From positions 22,989-86,988 of the forward strand of contig CAYZTQ010000001.1 of assembly GCA_964481445.1 (NCBI GenBank): a DNA stretch of 64,000 nt, written 5' to 3'. The position numbers and the translations under genes are program-made. Source of the DNA: UBA1038 sp964481445. GTDB lineage: Bacteria; Bacillota; Clostridia; Christensenellales; Aristaeellaceae. Of the stretch, positions 35,255 through 43,633 are shown piece by piece. The notes beneath the pieces were generated by a model, which was not told where the DNA came from, did no database searches, and saw nothing but the letters and a program-made list of their open reading frames with translations. Within the stretch, counting starts at the first letter, position 1. Each line of letters opens with the position of its first letter.

Positions 35255-35533
35255 ATGAGCCGTTCAGTTAAGAAAGGGCCCTATGTGCAGGAAGCGCTGC
35301 TCAAGCGCGTTGAAGATATGAACAATTCGGGCAAGAAGTCCGTTTTGAGAACCTGGTCGCGTGCGTCGACCATCTTCCCCGATTTTGTCGGCCACACCAT
35401 TGCCGTGCATGACGGCAAGAAGCATGTGCCGGTCTATATCACCGAGGATATGGTCGGCCACAAGCTGGGTGAGTTTGCCCCCACCCGCACCTTCCGCGGC
35501 CACGCCGGCGAAAAAGCGACTGTCCGCAAGTAA
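35255..35533 (+). CDS. rpsS: 30S ribosomal protein S19
   Basis: 92 residues. Head protein next to S13. SRSVKKGPYV at the start and GHKLGEFAPTRTFRGHAG at the end are diagnostic. Confidence 0.98.
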   Translation: MSRSVKKGPYVQEALLKRVEDMNNSGKKSVLRTWSRASTIFPDFVGHTIAVHDGKKHVPVYITEDMVGHKLGEFAPTRTFRGHAGEKATVRK

Positions 35534-35553
35534 GAGGAAAGGAGTACCCAAAC

Positions 35554-35937
35554 ATGGCATCCAATACCCGTAATAAAGGGGAAAAGCGCGCCCAGGAACG
35601 GGACAAGCGTCCTCAGGCGCACGTCAAGCATGTGCGCGTCTCCTCCCGCAAGGCCAAGCAGGTCATCGACCTGATCCGCGGCAAGAATGTGGACGAAGCG
35701 CTGGCTATTTTGCAGTTTACCCCCAAGGCTACTTCTCCCATCGTCATCAAGCTCCTCAACAGCGCCATCGCGAACGCTGTCAACAACCAGGAGCTGGACC
35801 GCAGCTCGCTCTATGTCGCTGAGATTTTCGCCAATCCGGGCCCCACGCTGAAGCGCTATGTTGCCCGCAGCCGCGGCAGCGCCTCGCCGATGCTCAGACG
35901 CACCAGCCACATCAGCGTTGTGCTGGATCAACGATAA
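35554..35937 (+). CDS. rplV: 50S ribosomal protein L22
   Basis: 127 residues. The beta-hairpin reaching into the tunnel ends in KRYVARSRGSASPMLRRTSH. The N-terminus carries an extra charged stretch (NTRNKGEKRAQERDKRPQ) before the conserved HVKHVRVSSRKAKQVIDLIR. Confidence 0.97.
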   Translation: MASNTRNKGEKRAQERDKRPQAHVKHVRVSSRKAKQVIDLIRGKNVDEALAILQFTPKATSPIVIKLLNSAIANAVNNQELDRSSLYVAEIFANPGPTLKRYVARSRGSASPMLRRTSHISVVLDQR

Positions 35938-35952
35938 GAGGGAGGATGAACA

Positions 35953-36624
35953 ATGGGTCAGAAAGTTAACCCGCACGGCGCGCGCGTTGGCGTGATTTAC
36001 GACTGGAGCACGCGCTGGTACGCGGACAAGAAGAGCTTCGCCAACAATCTGATTGAAGATTACAAGATCCGCGAAGACCTCAAAGAAAAGTACTATTCCA
36101 CCGGCATCAGCCGCATTGATATCGAGCGCAGCGCCGCGAAGATGACCATCAACATCTATACCGGCCGTCCCGGCATGATCATCGGCCGCGGCGGCAAGGG
36201 CATTGAAGAGCTGAAGGCCTATGTCGAAAAGAAGCTGGGCCATCCGGTCAACATCAATGTCGTTGAGGTCAAGACCCCTGACAGCGATTCCCAGCTGGTG
36301 GCCGAGAACATTGCCCAGCAGCTTGAAAAGCGCATTTCCTTCCGCCGCGCGATGAAGCAGTCCATCCAGCGCGCCATGCGCGCCGGCGCCAAGGGCATGA
36401 AGGTCAAGGTGTCCGGCCGTCTGGGCGGCGCCGACATCGCCCGCAACGAGCACTATCACGAAGGTTCCATCCCCCTGCAGACCCTGCGCGCCAACATCGA
36501 TTACGGCTTCGCCGAGGCGAAGACCACCTACGGCCGTCTGGGTGTCAAGGTGTGGATCTACAAGGGCCAGGTTTTGCCTCAGGCAAAGAAAACCGCCGGC
36601 CGCGTCAGCGAAGGAGGCAAGTAA
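35953..36624 (+). CDS. rpsC: 30S ribosomal protein S3
   Basis: 223 residues. mRNA-entry protein with a KH domain (GRPGMIIGRGGKGIEELK) and the C-terminal S3 domain (ISFRRAMKQSIQRAMRAGAK). Starts MGQKVNPHGARVGVI as usual. Confidence 0.98.
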   Translation: MGQKVNPHGARVGVIYDWSTRWYADKKSFANNLIEDYKIREDLKEKYYSTGISRIDIERSAAKMTINIYTGRPGMIIGRGGKGIEELKAYVEKKLGHPVNINVVEVKTPDSDSQLVAENIAQQLEKRISFRRAMKQSIQRAMRAGAKGMKVKVSGRLGGADIARNEHYHEGSIPLQTLRANIDYGFAEAKTTYGRLGVKVWIYKGQVLPQAKKTAGRVSEGGK

Positions 36625-36627
36625 ACC

Positions 36628-37068
36628 ATGTTAATGCCTAAGAGAGTCAAGCGCCGCAAGGTTTTCCGCGGCCGCATGAAGGGCGCTGCCCATCGCGGCA
36701 ACCTGATCAGCTACGGAGACATCGGCCTGGTGGCGACCGACCCCAGCTGGGTGACCAGCCAGCAGATCGAGGCCGCCCGTATCGCCCTGACCCGTCACAC
36801 CAAGCGCGGCGGCCAGGTATGGATCAAGATTTTCCCCGACAAGCCCGTTACCAAGAAGCCTGCCGAGACCCGCATGGGTTCCGGCAAGGGCAGCCCCGAG
36901 TTCTGGGTGGCAGTTGTCCGGCCCGGCCGCGTGATGTTTGAGATCGGCGGCGTTGAAGAAGCCGTTGCCCGTCAGGCCCTGCGCCTCGCGGCCAGCAAGC
37001 TTCCTCTGCGCACCAAGATCTACACCCGTGAGCAACTTATAGAGAAAAACGGTGGTGAGAAGCAATGA
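36628..37068 (+). CDS. rplP: 50S ribosomal protein L16
   Basis: 146 residues. Positions A-site tRNA. Begins MLMPKRVKRRKVFRGRMKG, the conserved start; the ATG at 36628 fits this and the upstream GGAGG at 10 nt. Its end overlaps rpmC by 4 nt. Confidence 0.98.
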   Translation: MLMPKRVKRRKVFRGRMKGAAHRGNLISYGDIGLVATDPSWVTSQQIEAARIALTRHTKRGGQVWIKIFPDKPVTKKPAETRMGSGKGSPEFWVAVVRPGRVMFEIGGVEEAVARQALRLAASKLPLRTKIYTREQLIEKNGGEKQ

Positions 37069-37268
37069 AGGTGAGCGAATATGCAGCCATGAAACCCGAG
37101 GAACTGACCGCAGCAATCGCCGATCTCAAGAGCGAGCTTTTCAACCTGAGATTCAAGCTGGCGACCGGTCAGCTGGAGAACACGATGCAGATTTCCTCCG
37201 TCAAGCGCGACATCGCTCGCGCCCTGACGGTTCAGACCCAGGCCAGCAAGAAGGCTGCGCAGAAGTAA
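37065..37268 (+). CDS. rpmC: 50S ribosomal protein L29
   Basis: 67 residues. Two-helix protein near the tunnel exit. LKSELFNLRFKLATGQLENT is the family core. Starts within the last codons of rplP. Confidence 0.97.
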   Translation: MKVSEYAAMKPEELTAAIADLKSELFNLRFKLATGQLENTMQISSVKRDIARALTVQTQASKKAAQK

Positions 37269-37289
37269 GCCGTGAAAGGAGGCAATTCT

Positions 37290-37550
37290 ATGTCAGAGCA
37301 AAGAGGACTTCGTAAAACCAGACAGGGCGTGGTTGTCAGCGACAAGATGGACAAGACCATCGTCGTAGCCATCACCACCCGTGTCCGTCACCCGCTCTAT
37401 GGCAAAATCGTGAAGCGCACAACCAAGCTGAAGGCGCACGATGAGGAGAATGCCTGCGGTATCGGCGATACCGTGCGCGTGATGGAGACCCGCCCGCTCA
37501 GCCATGACAAGCGCTGGCGCCTGGTCGAGATTGTCGAGAAAGCGAAGTAA
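37290..37550 (+). CDS. rpsQ: 30S ribosomal protein S17
   Basis: 86 residues from the ATG at 37290, 7 nt after AGGAGG. A GTG at 37272 is in frame but lies before the ribosome-binding site. OB fold with RKTRQGVVVSDKMDKTIVV and GDTVRVMETRPLSHDKRWRL. Confidence 0.97.
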   Translation: MSEQRGLRKTRQGVVVSDKMDKTIVVAITTRVRHPLYGKIVKRTTKLKAHDEENACGIGDTVRVMETRPLSHDKRWRLVEIVEKAK

Positions 37551-37614
37551 TGTATGCGACCTCTCATGGGAAGCAAGTTCACCATGATGAGGAATCTATA
37601 AAGGAGGAACCACT

Positions 37615-37983
37615 ATGATTCAGCCGCAAACGCGACTCAAGGTCGCTGACAATTCCGGCGCAAGGGAAATCATGTGCATCCGTGTTCTGGGCGGTTCGTT
37701 CCGCCGCAGCGGTTCAGTGGGCGATATCATCGTCGCCAGCGTGAAATCCGCTGCTCCGGGCGGCACCGTCAAGAAGGGCGATGTCATCAAGGCTGTGATT
37801 GTGCGCATGCATAAGTCCATGCGCCGTCCCGACGGCAGCTACATCCTCTTTGACGATAACGCAGCCGTTATCATCAAGGACGACCACCAGCCGGTCGGTA
37901 CCCGTATCTTTGGGCCGGTGGCCCGCGAACTGCGCGAGAAGGATTTCATGAAGATCGTTTCTCTCGCCCCCGAAGTACTGTAA
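37615..37983 (+). CDS. rplN: 50S ribosomal protein L14
   Basis: 122 residues, full length. Intersubunit-bridge protein and RsfS docking site; the rsfS gene is also in this window. MIQPQTRLKVADNSGAREI is diagnostic. The 64-nt gap before it holds only its AAGGAGG site. Confidence 0.98.
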   Translation: MIQPQTRLKVADNSGAREIMCIRVLGGSFRRSGSVGDIIVASVKSAAPGGTVKKGDVIKAVIVRMHKSMRRPDGSYILFDDNAAVIIKDDHQPVGTRIFGPVARELREKDFMKIVSLAPEVL

Positions 37984-37995
37984 AGGAGCATGGCG

Positions 37996-38310
37996 ATGAA
38001 AGTACATGTAAAGACCAAGGATGAAGTCATTGTCATCTCCGGCAAGGATAAGGGCGCCAAGGGCAAAGTACTCTCGGTCAGCCCCAAGACCGGCCGTGTG
38101 ACGGTCGAGGGCGTGGCCATGGTGACCAAGCACCAGAAGTCCCGCGCTCAGGGCCAGCCCGGCGGCATCATCCACAAGGAAGCCGCGATTGACGCCAGCA
38201 ACGTGATGCTTGTCTGCCAGAAGTGCGGCAAGCCCTCCCGCGCGGGCGTGAAGGTTGAGGACGGCAAGAAGATCCGCGTGTGCAAAAAGTGCGGACAGCA
38301 GATTGACTAA
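37996..38310 (+). CDS. rplX: 50S ribosomal protein L24, zinc-ribbon form
   Basis: 104 residues from the ATG at 37996, 7 nt after GGAG. An ATG at 37990 is in frame but only 1 nt from that site. KOW motif VIVISGKDKGAKGKVL at the N-terminus. The C-terminal part has two CxxC pairs (CQKCGK and CKKCGQ), so it probably binds zinc. Confidence 0.96.
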   Translation: MKVHVKTKDEVIVISGKDKGAKGKVLSVSPKTGRVTVEGVAMVTKHQKSRAQGQPGGIIHKEAAIDASNVMLVCQKCGKPSRAGVKVEDGKKIRVCKKCGQQID

Positions 38311-38326
38311 GGAGGAGGAATAGCAA

Positions 38327-38872
38327 ATGGCAACTCGTTTGAAAGAAAAATATCTCGCCGAAGCTGTCCCTGCTCTGCAGCAGAAGTTCGGCTACAAGAA
38401 CCCCATGGAGATCCCGCGCCTTGAAAAGGTGATCATCAACATGGGCCTGGGCGACACCAAGGACAACGCCAAGGCGCTGGAAGTCGCCGTCGATGAGCTG
38501 ACCCAGATTGCCGGTCAGAAGCCCCTGGTGACCAAGGCCAAGAAGTCCATCGCGAACTTCAAGCTTCGCGAGGGCATGAACGTCGGCGCCAAGGTGACCC
38601 TGCGCGGCGCCCGCATGGAAGAGTTTGTTGACAAGCTGATTTCCATCGCGCTGCCCCGCGTGCGCGACTTCCGCGGCGTCAGCACCAAGGCCTTCGACGG
38701 CCGCGGCAACTACGCGCTGGGTGTCCGCGAGCAGCTGATTTTCCCCGAGATCAACTACGATAAGGTAGAAAAGATCCGCGGCATGGAAATGATTTTTGTG
38801 ACGACCGCCAAAACGGATGAGGAAGCGAAGGAACTGCTGAGCCTCCTGGGCATGCCGTTTGCGCAGCAGTAA
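38327..38872 (+). CDS. rplE: 50S ribosomal protein L5
   Basis: 181 residues. 5S rRNA-binding central-protuberance protein. IPRLEKVIINMGLGD, GQKPLVTKAKKSIANFKLRE and ALGVREQLIFPEI are diagnostic. Confidence 0.98.
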   Translation: MATRLKEKYLAEAVPALQQKFGYKNPMEIPRLEKVIINMGLGDTKDNAKALEVAVDELTQIAGQKPLVTKAKKSIANFKLREGMNVGAKVTLRGARMEEFVDKLISIALPRVRDFRGVSTKAFDGRGNYALGVREQLIFPEINYDKVEKIRGMEMIFVTTAKTDEEAKELLSLLGMPFAQQ

Positions 38873-38887
38873 GGAAGGGAGTAATCC

Positions 38888-39073
38888 ATGGCAAAGACAA
38901 GTATGAAGATCCGGCAGAGCCGTCCTGCCAAGTTTACCACCCGTGCTTATACGCGCTGCCGTCTGTGCGGACGTCCGCACTCCGTGCTGCGCCGCTACGG
39001 TGTGTGCCGTATCTGCTTCAGAGAACTGGCCTATAAGGGCGAGATCCCCGGCGTCCGCAAGGCCAGCTGGTGA
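38888..39073 (+). CDS. rpsN: 30S ribosomal protein S14, zinc-binding short form (type Z)
   Basis: 61 residues with two CxxC pairs (CRLCGR and CRICFR), the zinc-dependent short form found in many Firmicutes. Ends GEIPGVRKASW. Confidence 0.98.
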   Translation: MAKTSMKIRQSRPAKFTTRAYTRCRLCGRPHSVLRRYGVCRICFRELAYKGEIPGVRKASW

Positions 39074-39099
39074 TGGAATGACGAGAAGGAGGTTCCAAC

Positions 39100-39501
39100 A
39101 TGATCGTAAATGATCCCATTGCCGATATGCTGACCCGTATCAGAAATGCGCAGGTTGCCAAGCATGATTCGGTCGTCATCCCGGCCAGCAATGCCAAGCA
39201 GGCGATCGCCAGGATTCTGCTTGACGAAGGATATATCAAGGCTTTCGAAAGGATCGACGACGGCGTGCAGGGCCAGCTGAAGCTGACGCTCAAGTATGTC
39301 AACGGCAAGCAGCAGCCCGTCATCGCCGGCCTGAAGCGCATCTCCAAGCCCGGTCTGCGTGTTTACGCCAAGTGCGAGGAGTTGCCCAAGGTGCTGGGCG
39401 GTCTGGGGGTGGCCATCGTGTCCACTTCCCGCGGCCTGATGACCGATAAGAACGCGCGCAACAACAAACTGGGCGGCGAAGTGCTGGCCTATATCTGGTA
39501 A
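39100..39501 (+). CDS. rpsH: 30S ribosomal protein S8
   Basis: 133 residues. Central-domain 16S binder. NDPIADMLTRIRNAQ and ISTS-type end VSTSRGLMTDKNARNNKLGG are family hallmarks. Confidence 0.98.
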   Translation: MIVNDPIADMLTRIRNAQVAKHDSVVIPASNAKQAIARILLDEGYIKAFERIDDGVQGQLKLTLKYVNGKQQPVIAGLKRISKPGLRVYAKCEELPKVLGGLGVAIVSTSRGLMTDKNARNNKLGGEVLAYIW

Positions 39502-39527
39502 CCGACTGACGCATTGGAGGTAGAAGT

Positions 39528-40067
39528 ATGTCTCGTATCGGAAAACTTCCGATTCCGGTTCCTGCCGGCGTGTCGGTGAAGGTTGATGACCACAATCTGG
39601 TTGTGGTCAAAGGCCCGAAAGGCACTCTGTCCCAGCAGGTAAACCCGGATATCAAAGTATCGCAAAACGATGGAGCGATCGTTCTCGAGCGCCCCACCGA
39701 CAGCAAGCCCCACAAGGCCATGCACGGCCTGTACCGCGCGCTGCTGCACAACATGGTTGTCGGCGTGACCGAGGGCTTTGAAAAGTCCCTCGAGCTGGTC
39801 GGCACCGGTTACCGCGCCAGCGTTGAAGGCAGGAAGCTGACCATGAACGTCGGCTACTCGCACCCCGTTGTGTTCGAGGCGCCCGCCGATGTCACCTTTG
39901 AGACCCCCGCCCCCACCCAGGTGGTGGTCAAGGGCATTGACAAGCAGGTTGTCGGCAGCCTGGCCGCGGATATCCGCGGAACCCGTCCGCCGGAGCCCTA
40001 CCTTGGCAAGGGTGTCAAGTACAAGGGTGAGCGCATCCGCCGTAAGGAAGGCAAGGCCGGTAAGTAA
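39528..40067 (+). CDS. rplF: 50S ribosomal protein L6
   Basis: 179 residues. SRIGKLPIPVPAGV at the start and the C-terminal signature PPEPYLGKGVKYKGERIRRK. Near the factor-binding site. Confidence 0.98.
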   Translation: MSRIGKLPIPVPAGVSVKVDDHNLVVVKGPKGTLSQQVNPDIKVSQNDGAIVLERPTDSKPHKAMHGLYRALLHNMVVGVTEGFEKSLELVGTGYRASVEGRKLTMNVGYSHPVVFEAPADVTFETPAPTQVVVKGIDKQVVGSLAADIRGTRPPEPYLGKGVKYKGERIRRKEGKAGK

Positions 40068-40087
40068 TCGAAAGGGAGTGAACGCAT

Positions 40088-40456
40088 ATGTTCAAAAAGC
40101 GTGACAGAAACGAAGTACGCGTAATCAGGCATGCACGTGTCCGCAAGAAGATCAGCGGCACGCCCGAGATGCCGCGCCTGTGCGTCTATCGCAGCAATGC
40201 GAATATCTATGCCCAGATCATCGATGATTCCAAGGGCATGACCCTTGCGCAGGCTTCCACCATGGATGCCTCCGTGAAGGGCACGTTCGATGATGTGAAC
40301 AAGACCGCCGCCGCCAAGGTGATCGGCAAGCTCATCGGTGAGCGCGCCGTTGCCGCCGGCATCGAAAAGGTTGTCTTTGACCGCAGCGGCTATCTGTACA
40401 CCGGCCGTGTCGCTTCTCTGGCAGAGGGTGCCCGTGAAGCCGGGCTCAAGTTCTAA
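40088..40456 (+). CDS. rplR: 50S ribosomal protein L18
   Basis: 122 residues. 5S rRNA-binding. Basic N-terminus, RLCVYRSNANIYAQIIDD and FDRSGYLYTGRVASLAEGAR. Confidence 0.97.
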   Translation: MFKKRDRNEVRVIRHARVRKKISGTPEMPRLCVYRSNANIYAQIIDDSKGMTLAQASTMDASVKGTFDDVNKTAAAKVIGKLIGERAVAAGIEKVVFDRSGYLYTGRVASLAEGAREAGLKF

Positions 40457-40474
40457 GTGAAGGAGAAGGAAGGC

Positions 40475-40972
40475 ATGCAACGCAGAGAAGAACAGTCTGA
40501 GTTCAAAGAAAAACTGGTTGCCGTCAACCGCGTCGTCAAGACGGTTAAGGGCGGCCGCAACTTCCGCTTTTCCGCTCTGATGGTCGTTGGCGACGGCGCT
40601 GGCCGTGTCGGCGCCGGTATGGGCAAGGCGGCTGAAATCCCCGAGGCGATCCGCAAGGGTGTGGAAGACGCCAAGAAAAACATGATCAACGTTCCGATCG
40701 TCGGGACGACCATCCCTCACCAGTCCATCGGATATTTCGGAACCAGCAAGGTGGTTATGCTGCCTGCTGAAGAAGGGGCCGGTGTCATCGCCGGCGGCGC
40801 CGCCCGCGCGGTGCTGGATCTGGCCGGTGTGAAGGATATCCGCGCCAAGTCCTTTGGCACAGCCAACCCTATCAACACCGTCAAGGCGACCATGGAAGGC
40901 CTCAAGCAGCTTCGCTCGGCCGAGCAGGTGGCCAAGATGCGCGGCAAGACGGTCGAAGAGATCGTGGGCTGA
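40475..40972 (+). CDS. rpsE: 30S ribosomal protein S5
   Basis: 165 residues from the ATG at 40475 (MQRREEQSEFKEKLVAVNR) behind AGGAGAAGGA; a GTG at 40457 is in frame but overlaps the spacer after rplR. Accuracy-linked protein; VKGGRNFRFSALMVVGDGAG and GKAAEIPEAIRKGVEDAKK are diagnostic. Confidence 0.97.
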   Translation: MQRREEQSEFKEKLVAVNRVVKTVKGGRNFRFSALMVVGDGAGRVGAGMGKAAEIPEAIRKGVEDAKKNMINVPIVGTTIPHQSIGYFGTSKVVMLPAEEGAGVIAGGAARAVLDLAGVKDIRAKSFGTANPINTVKATMEGLKQLRSAEQVAKMRGKTVEEIVG

Positions 40973-40982
40973 GGAGGGCAAG

Positions 40983-41165
40983 ATGAAGTTACAGATTACA
41001 CTGACCAAGTCCCCGATTGCCTGCCTGCAAAAGCAGATTGATACCGTGAAGGCGCTCGGCCTTCGCAAAGTTGGCCAGACAGTGGTCAGAGAAGACAATG
41101 CTGCGGTTCGTGGGCAGATCTTCCGCGTTCAGCACATGGTCAAAGTGGAAGAAATCAAGGAATAA
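40983..41165 (+). CDS. rpmD: 50S ribosomal protein L30
   Basis: 60 residues from the ATG at 40983, after GAGGAGG. LQITLTKSPIACLQKQIDTV and LGLRKVGQTVVRED match the family. The frame is open upstream inside rpsE, which is noncoding there. Confidence 0.96.
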   Translation: MKLQITLTKSPIACLQKQIDTVKALGLRKVGQTVVREDNAAVRGQIFRVQHMVKVEEIKE

Positions 41166-41178
41166 GGAGGACGGCCTC

Positions 41179-41619
41179 ATGAAACTGCACGAGTTGAAAC
41201 CGGCATTCGGTTCCACGACTGCTCCGAAGCGCCTTGGCCGAGGCGTAGGTTCCGGGCTTGGCAAGACCTCAGGCAAAGGTCACAAAGGCGCCAAAGCCCG
41301 CTCCGGCGGCGGTAAAGCCCCCGGATTTGAAGGCGGCCAGATGCCCTTGTATCGCCGTATCCCCAAGAGCGGCTTCACCAATGTGTTCCGCAAGGAATAC
41401 GCCACGGTCAACCTCTCGGCGCTGGAGCGCTTTGAAGACGGCACGACCGTGACCGTGGAGCTTCTGAAACAGCACGGCCTGGTGAAGCAGGTGAAAGACG
41501 GTGTCAAAGTGCTTGGCGGCGGCGAGCTGACCAAAAAGCTGACTGTACAGGTTGATCGCTTTACCGCCTCCGCGAAAGAAAAGATCGAGGCGCTCGGCGG
41601 GAAAGCCGAGGTGATCTGA
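41179..41619 (+). CDS. rplO: 50S ribosomal protein L15
   Basis: 146 residues from the ATG at 41179 (MKLHELKPAFGS) behind AAGGAGG. Glycine-rich basic N-terminal half (GRGVGSGLGKTSGKGHKG), globular C-terminal half. One base separates it from secY. Confidence 0.97.
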   Translation: MKLHELKPAFGSTTAPKRLGRGVGSGLGKTSGKGHKGAKARSGGGKAPGFEGGQMPLYRRIPKSGFTNVFRKEYATVNLSALERFEDGTTVTVELLKQHGLVKQVKDGVKVLGGGELTKKLTVQVDRFTASAKEKIEALGGKAEVI

Positions 41620-41620
41620 C

Positions 41621-42928
41621 ATGTGGGAGACGCTGCGTAACGCATGGAAGGTTCCGGAGCTGCGCAAGAAGCTTCTGTACACCCTGATGATGCTGGTCGT
41701 CTATCGTCTGGTCAGCGTCGTGCCGGTTCCCGGCATCAATGCCTCGGTCGTTCAGGATGTTTCCAAACAGTTTGATATGCTCGGCCTGGTCAACATGATG
41801 ACCGGTAACGCCTTCAGCCAGATGACTGTCATGGCGATGGGCATCACCCCTTACATCAACGCCAGCATCATCATCCAGCTGCTGCAGATCGCCATCCCGT
41901 CGCTTGAGCGGCTGGCGAAGGAAGGCGGGGAAGAGGGCAAAGCGAAGCTGAACCGCATCACCCGCTATTCGACCATCGTTCTGGCTGCCCTGCAGGCCAT
42001 CGGCATCATCGCCGGCCTCAACAGCGCTACCACCCAGTCGGGCGCGCGTGTGCTGATGGACAGCTACAACAACTTCTGGGGCCTTCTTTCCATCGGTATC
42101 ATCATGGCCGGCGGCACGGCCCTGGCCATGTGGATCGGCGAGAGGATTACCGCCAACGGCATTGGCAACGGCATCTCGCTTCTGATCTTTGCCGGTATCA
42201 TCTCTAACCTTTTCAACGGCATGCTGCTCTCCTTCACGGATGCTCTGGGCCTGACGCATTATTCCGCAGCCGGCAGCCCCGTGGTCAACTTCCTGATCCT
42301 GATGGTTACCGCGCTGGTCATCATTACGGTGGTTACCTTTGTGGATTCGGGTGAGCGCAGAATCCCCGTTCAGTACGCCAAGCGCGTTGTCGGCCGCAAG
42401 ATGTACGGCGGTCAGAGCACGCACATCCCGCTGAAAGTGGTTTCGGTCGGCGTGCTGCCCCTGATCTTTGCCTACAGCTTCATGGCCTTCCCCGGCACCG
42501 TCATCTCCATGTTCGGTACCAACTCCGGGGCCTACAAGTGGTGGAACACCTACATGCATCCGCAGGCGCCGATGTACCTTGTTGTCACCGCGCTGCTGAT
42601 CATCGCGTTCAGCTACTTCTACTCTTCCATCAGCTTCAACCCGCAGGATATCGCAAAGAATATCCAGCAGCAGGGCGGCAACATTCCCGGTATCCGCTCG
42701 GGCAAGAACACGGTGGATTATCTGGCCCGCACCACCAACAGGCTGACGCTGTTCGCGGCCATCTTCCTGGCCATTCTGGCCACCATCCCTTCGCTGCTCT
42801 ACATCTGGAAGAACGTGCAGATTCCGTTTGCCGCCTCTTCCATCCTGATTGCAGTGTCGGTCGCGCTTGAAACTGTCCGCCAGATTGAGGCGAACCTGGT
42901 CATGCGCAACTACAAGGGCTTCCTGTAA
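41621..42928 (+). CDS. secY: Protein translocase subunit SecY
   Basis: 435 residues with about ten membrane helices. Core channel of the Sec translocon. Plug and family regions are recognisable: GITPYINASIIIQLLQI, GIGNGISLLIFAGII and FVDSGERRIPVQYAKR. Cotranscribed with L15 and adk, as in most bacteria. Confidence 0.98.
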   Translation: MWETLRNAWKVPELRKKLLYTLMMLVVYRLVSVVPVPGINASVVQDVSKQFDMLGLVNMMTGNAFSQMTVMAMGITPYINASIIIQLLQIAIPSLERLAKEGGEEGKAKLNRITRYSTIVLAALQAIGIIAGLNSATTQSGARVLMDSYNNFWGLLSIGIIMAGGTALAMWIGERITANGIGNGISLLIFAGIISNLFNGMLLSFTDALGLTHYSAAGSPVVNFLILMVTALVIITVVTFVDSGERRIPVQYAKRVVGRKMYGGQSTHIPLKVVSVGVLPLIFAYSFMAFPGTVISMFGTNSGAYKWWNTYMHPQAPMYLVVTALLIIAFSYFYSSISFNPQDIAKNIQQQGGNIPGIRSGKNTVDYLARTTNRLTLFAAIFLAILATIPSLLYIWKNVQIPFAASSILIAVSVALETVRQIEANLVMRNYKGFL

Positions 42929-42957
42929 GCAAGAGACGCTCTTTGATAAGAGCACGA

Positions 42958-42995
42958 TTTCCCCCTCTGCCCTTCGGGGCAGGGGGCGGAAATTT
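42958..42995 (+). promoter_or_regulatory. UUCG-capped hairpin between secY and adk
   Basis: CTGCCC, TTCG, GGGCAG with the outer C-rich arm pairing to GGGG, and flanking ATTT/AAAT complementarity. No T-run follows, so it is not a standard terminator. It lies 12 nt before the adk start and may protect, process or attenuate the message. Confidence 0.45.
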
Positions 42996-43006
42996 GAGGT
43001 AAGTAC

Positions 43007-43633
43007 ATGAATTTGATTTTCTTAGGCCCTCCCGGTGCAGGCAAGGGCACCCACGCTGTCAGGCTGGCCCAGCAACTGAGCATCCCCCAGATCTCGACGG
43101 GCGATATGCTGCGCGGCCATGTGAAGGCGCAGACCCAGCTTGGCCTCGAAGCCAAGAAATACATGGACGCCGGCGAGCTGGTGCCCGATGATGTCATCAT
43201 CGGCATGGTAAAGGTCCGTCTGCAGGAAGCGGACTGCAGGAACGGCTATATCTTTGACGGTTTCCCGCGCACTGTCGCGCAGGCGGAGGCGCTGGAAAAG
43301 TTCACGAAGATTGACGCCGTGCTCAACCTGATTGTGTCCGATCAGGTGATCATCGATCGTCTGAGCGGCCGCCGCGTCTGCCCGGACTGCAACGGCACCT
43401 TCCACATCAAGCACCTGGACAACCCGGAAGTCTGCCCCACCTGCGGCGGTAAGCTTGTCATCCGCAAGGACGACCAGCCCGAGACCGTGCTCAATCGTCT
43501 GGAAGTGTACCGCAGGCAGACGGAGCCCCTGATTGACTATTACAAGCAGAAGGGTCTGCTGCGCGACGCCAACGGCGAAGGAACTTTGGACGCCAACTAC
43601 GCCGAAGTTCTGGAGGCGCTCGGTATTCAATGA
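43007..43633 (+). CDS. adk: Adenylate kinase, zinc-binding LID form
   Basis: 208 residues. Converts ATP and AMP to two ADP. P-loop GPPGAGKGTHA, AMP-binding DGFPRTVAQAEAL, and a LID with four cysteines (CPDC and CPTC), the zinc form of Gram-positive bacteria. Overlaps map by 4 nt (ATGA). Confidence 0.98.
   Translation: MNLIFLGPPGAGKGTHAVRLAQQLSIPQISTGDMLRGHVKAQTQLGLEAKKYMDAGELVPDDVIIGMVKVRLQEADCRNGYIFDGFPRTVAQAEALEKFTKIDAVLNLIVSDQVIIDRLSGRRVCPDCNGTFHIKHLDNPEVCPTCGGKLVIRKDDQPETVLNRLEVYRRQTEPLIDYYKQKGLLRDANGEGTLDANYAEVLEALGIQ

Noticed and set aside
35434..36459. Minus-strand frame opposite rplV and rpsC
   Set aside because: Shadow of certain ribosomal genes.
41561..42955. 464-residue minus-strand frame opposite secY
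   Set aside because: His/Asp/Gln-rich antisense translation; secY is certain.
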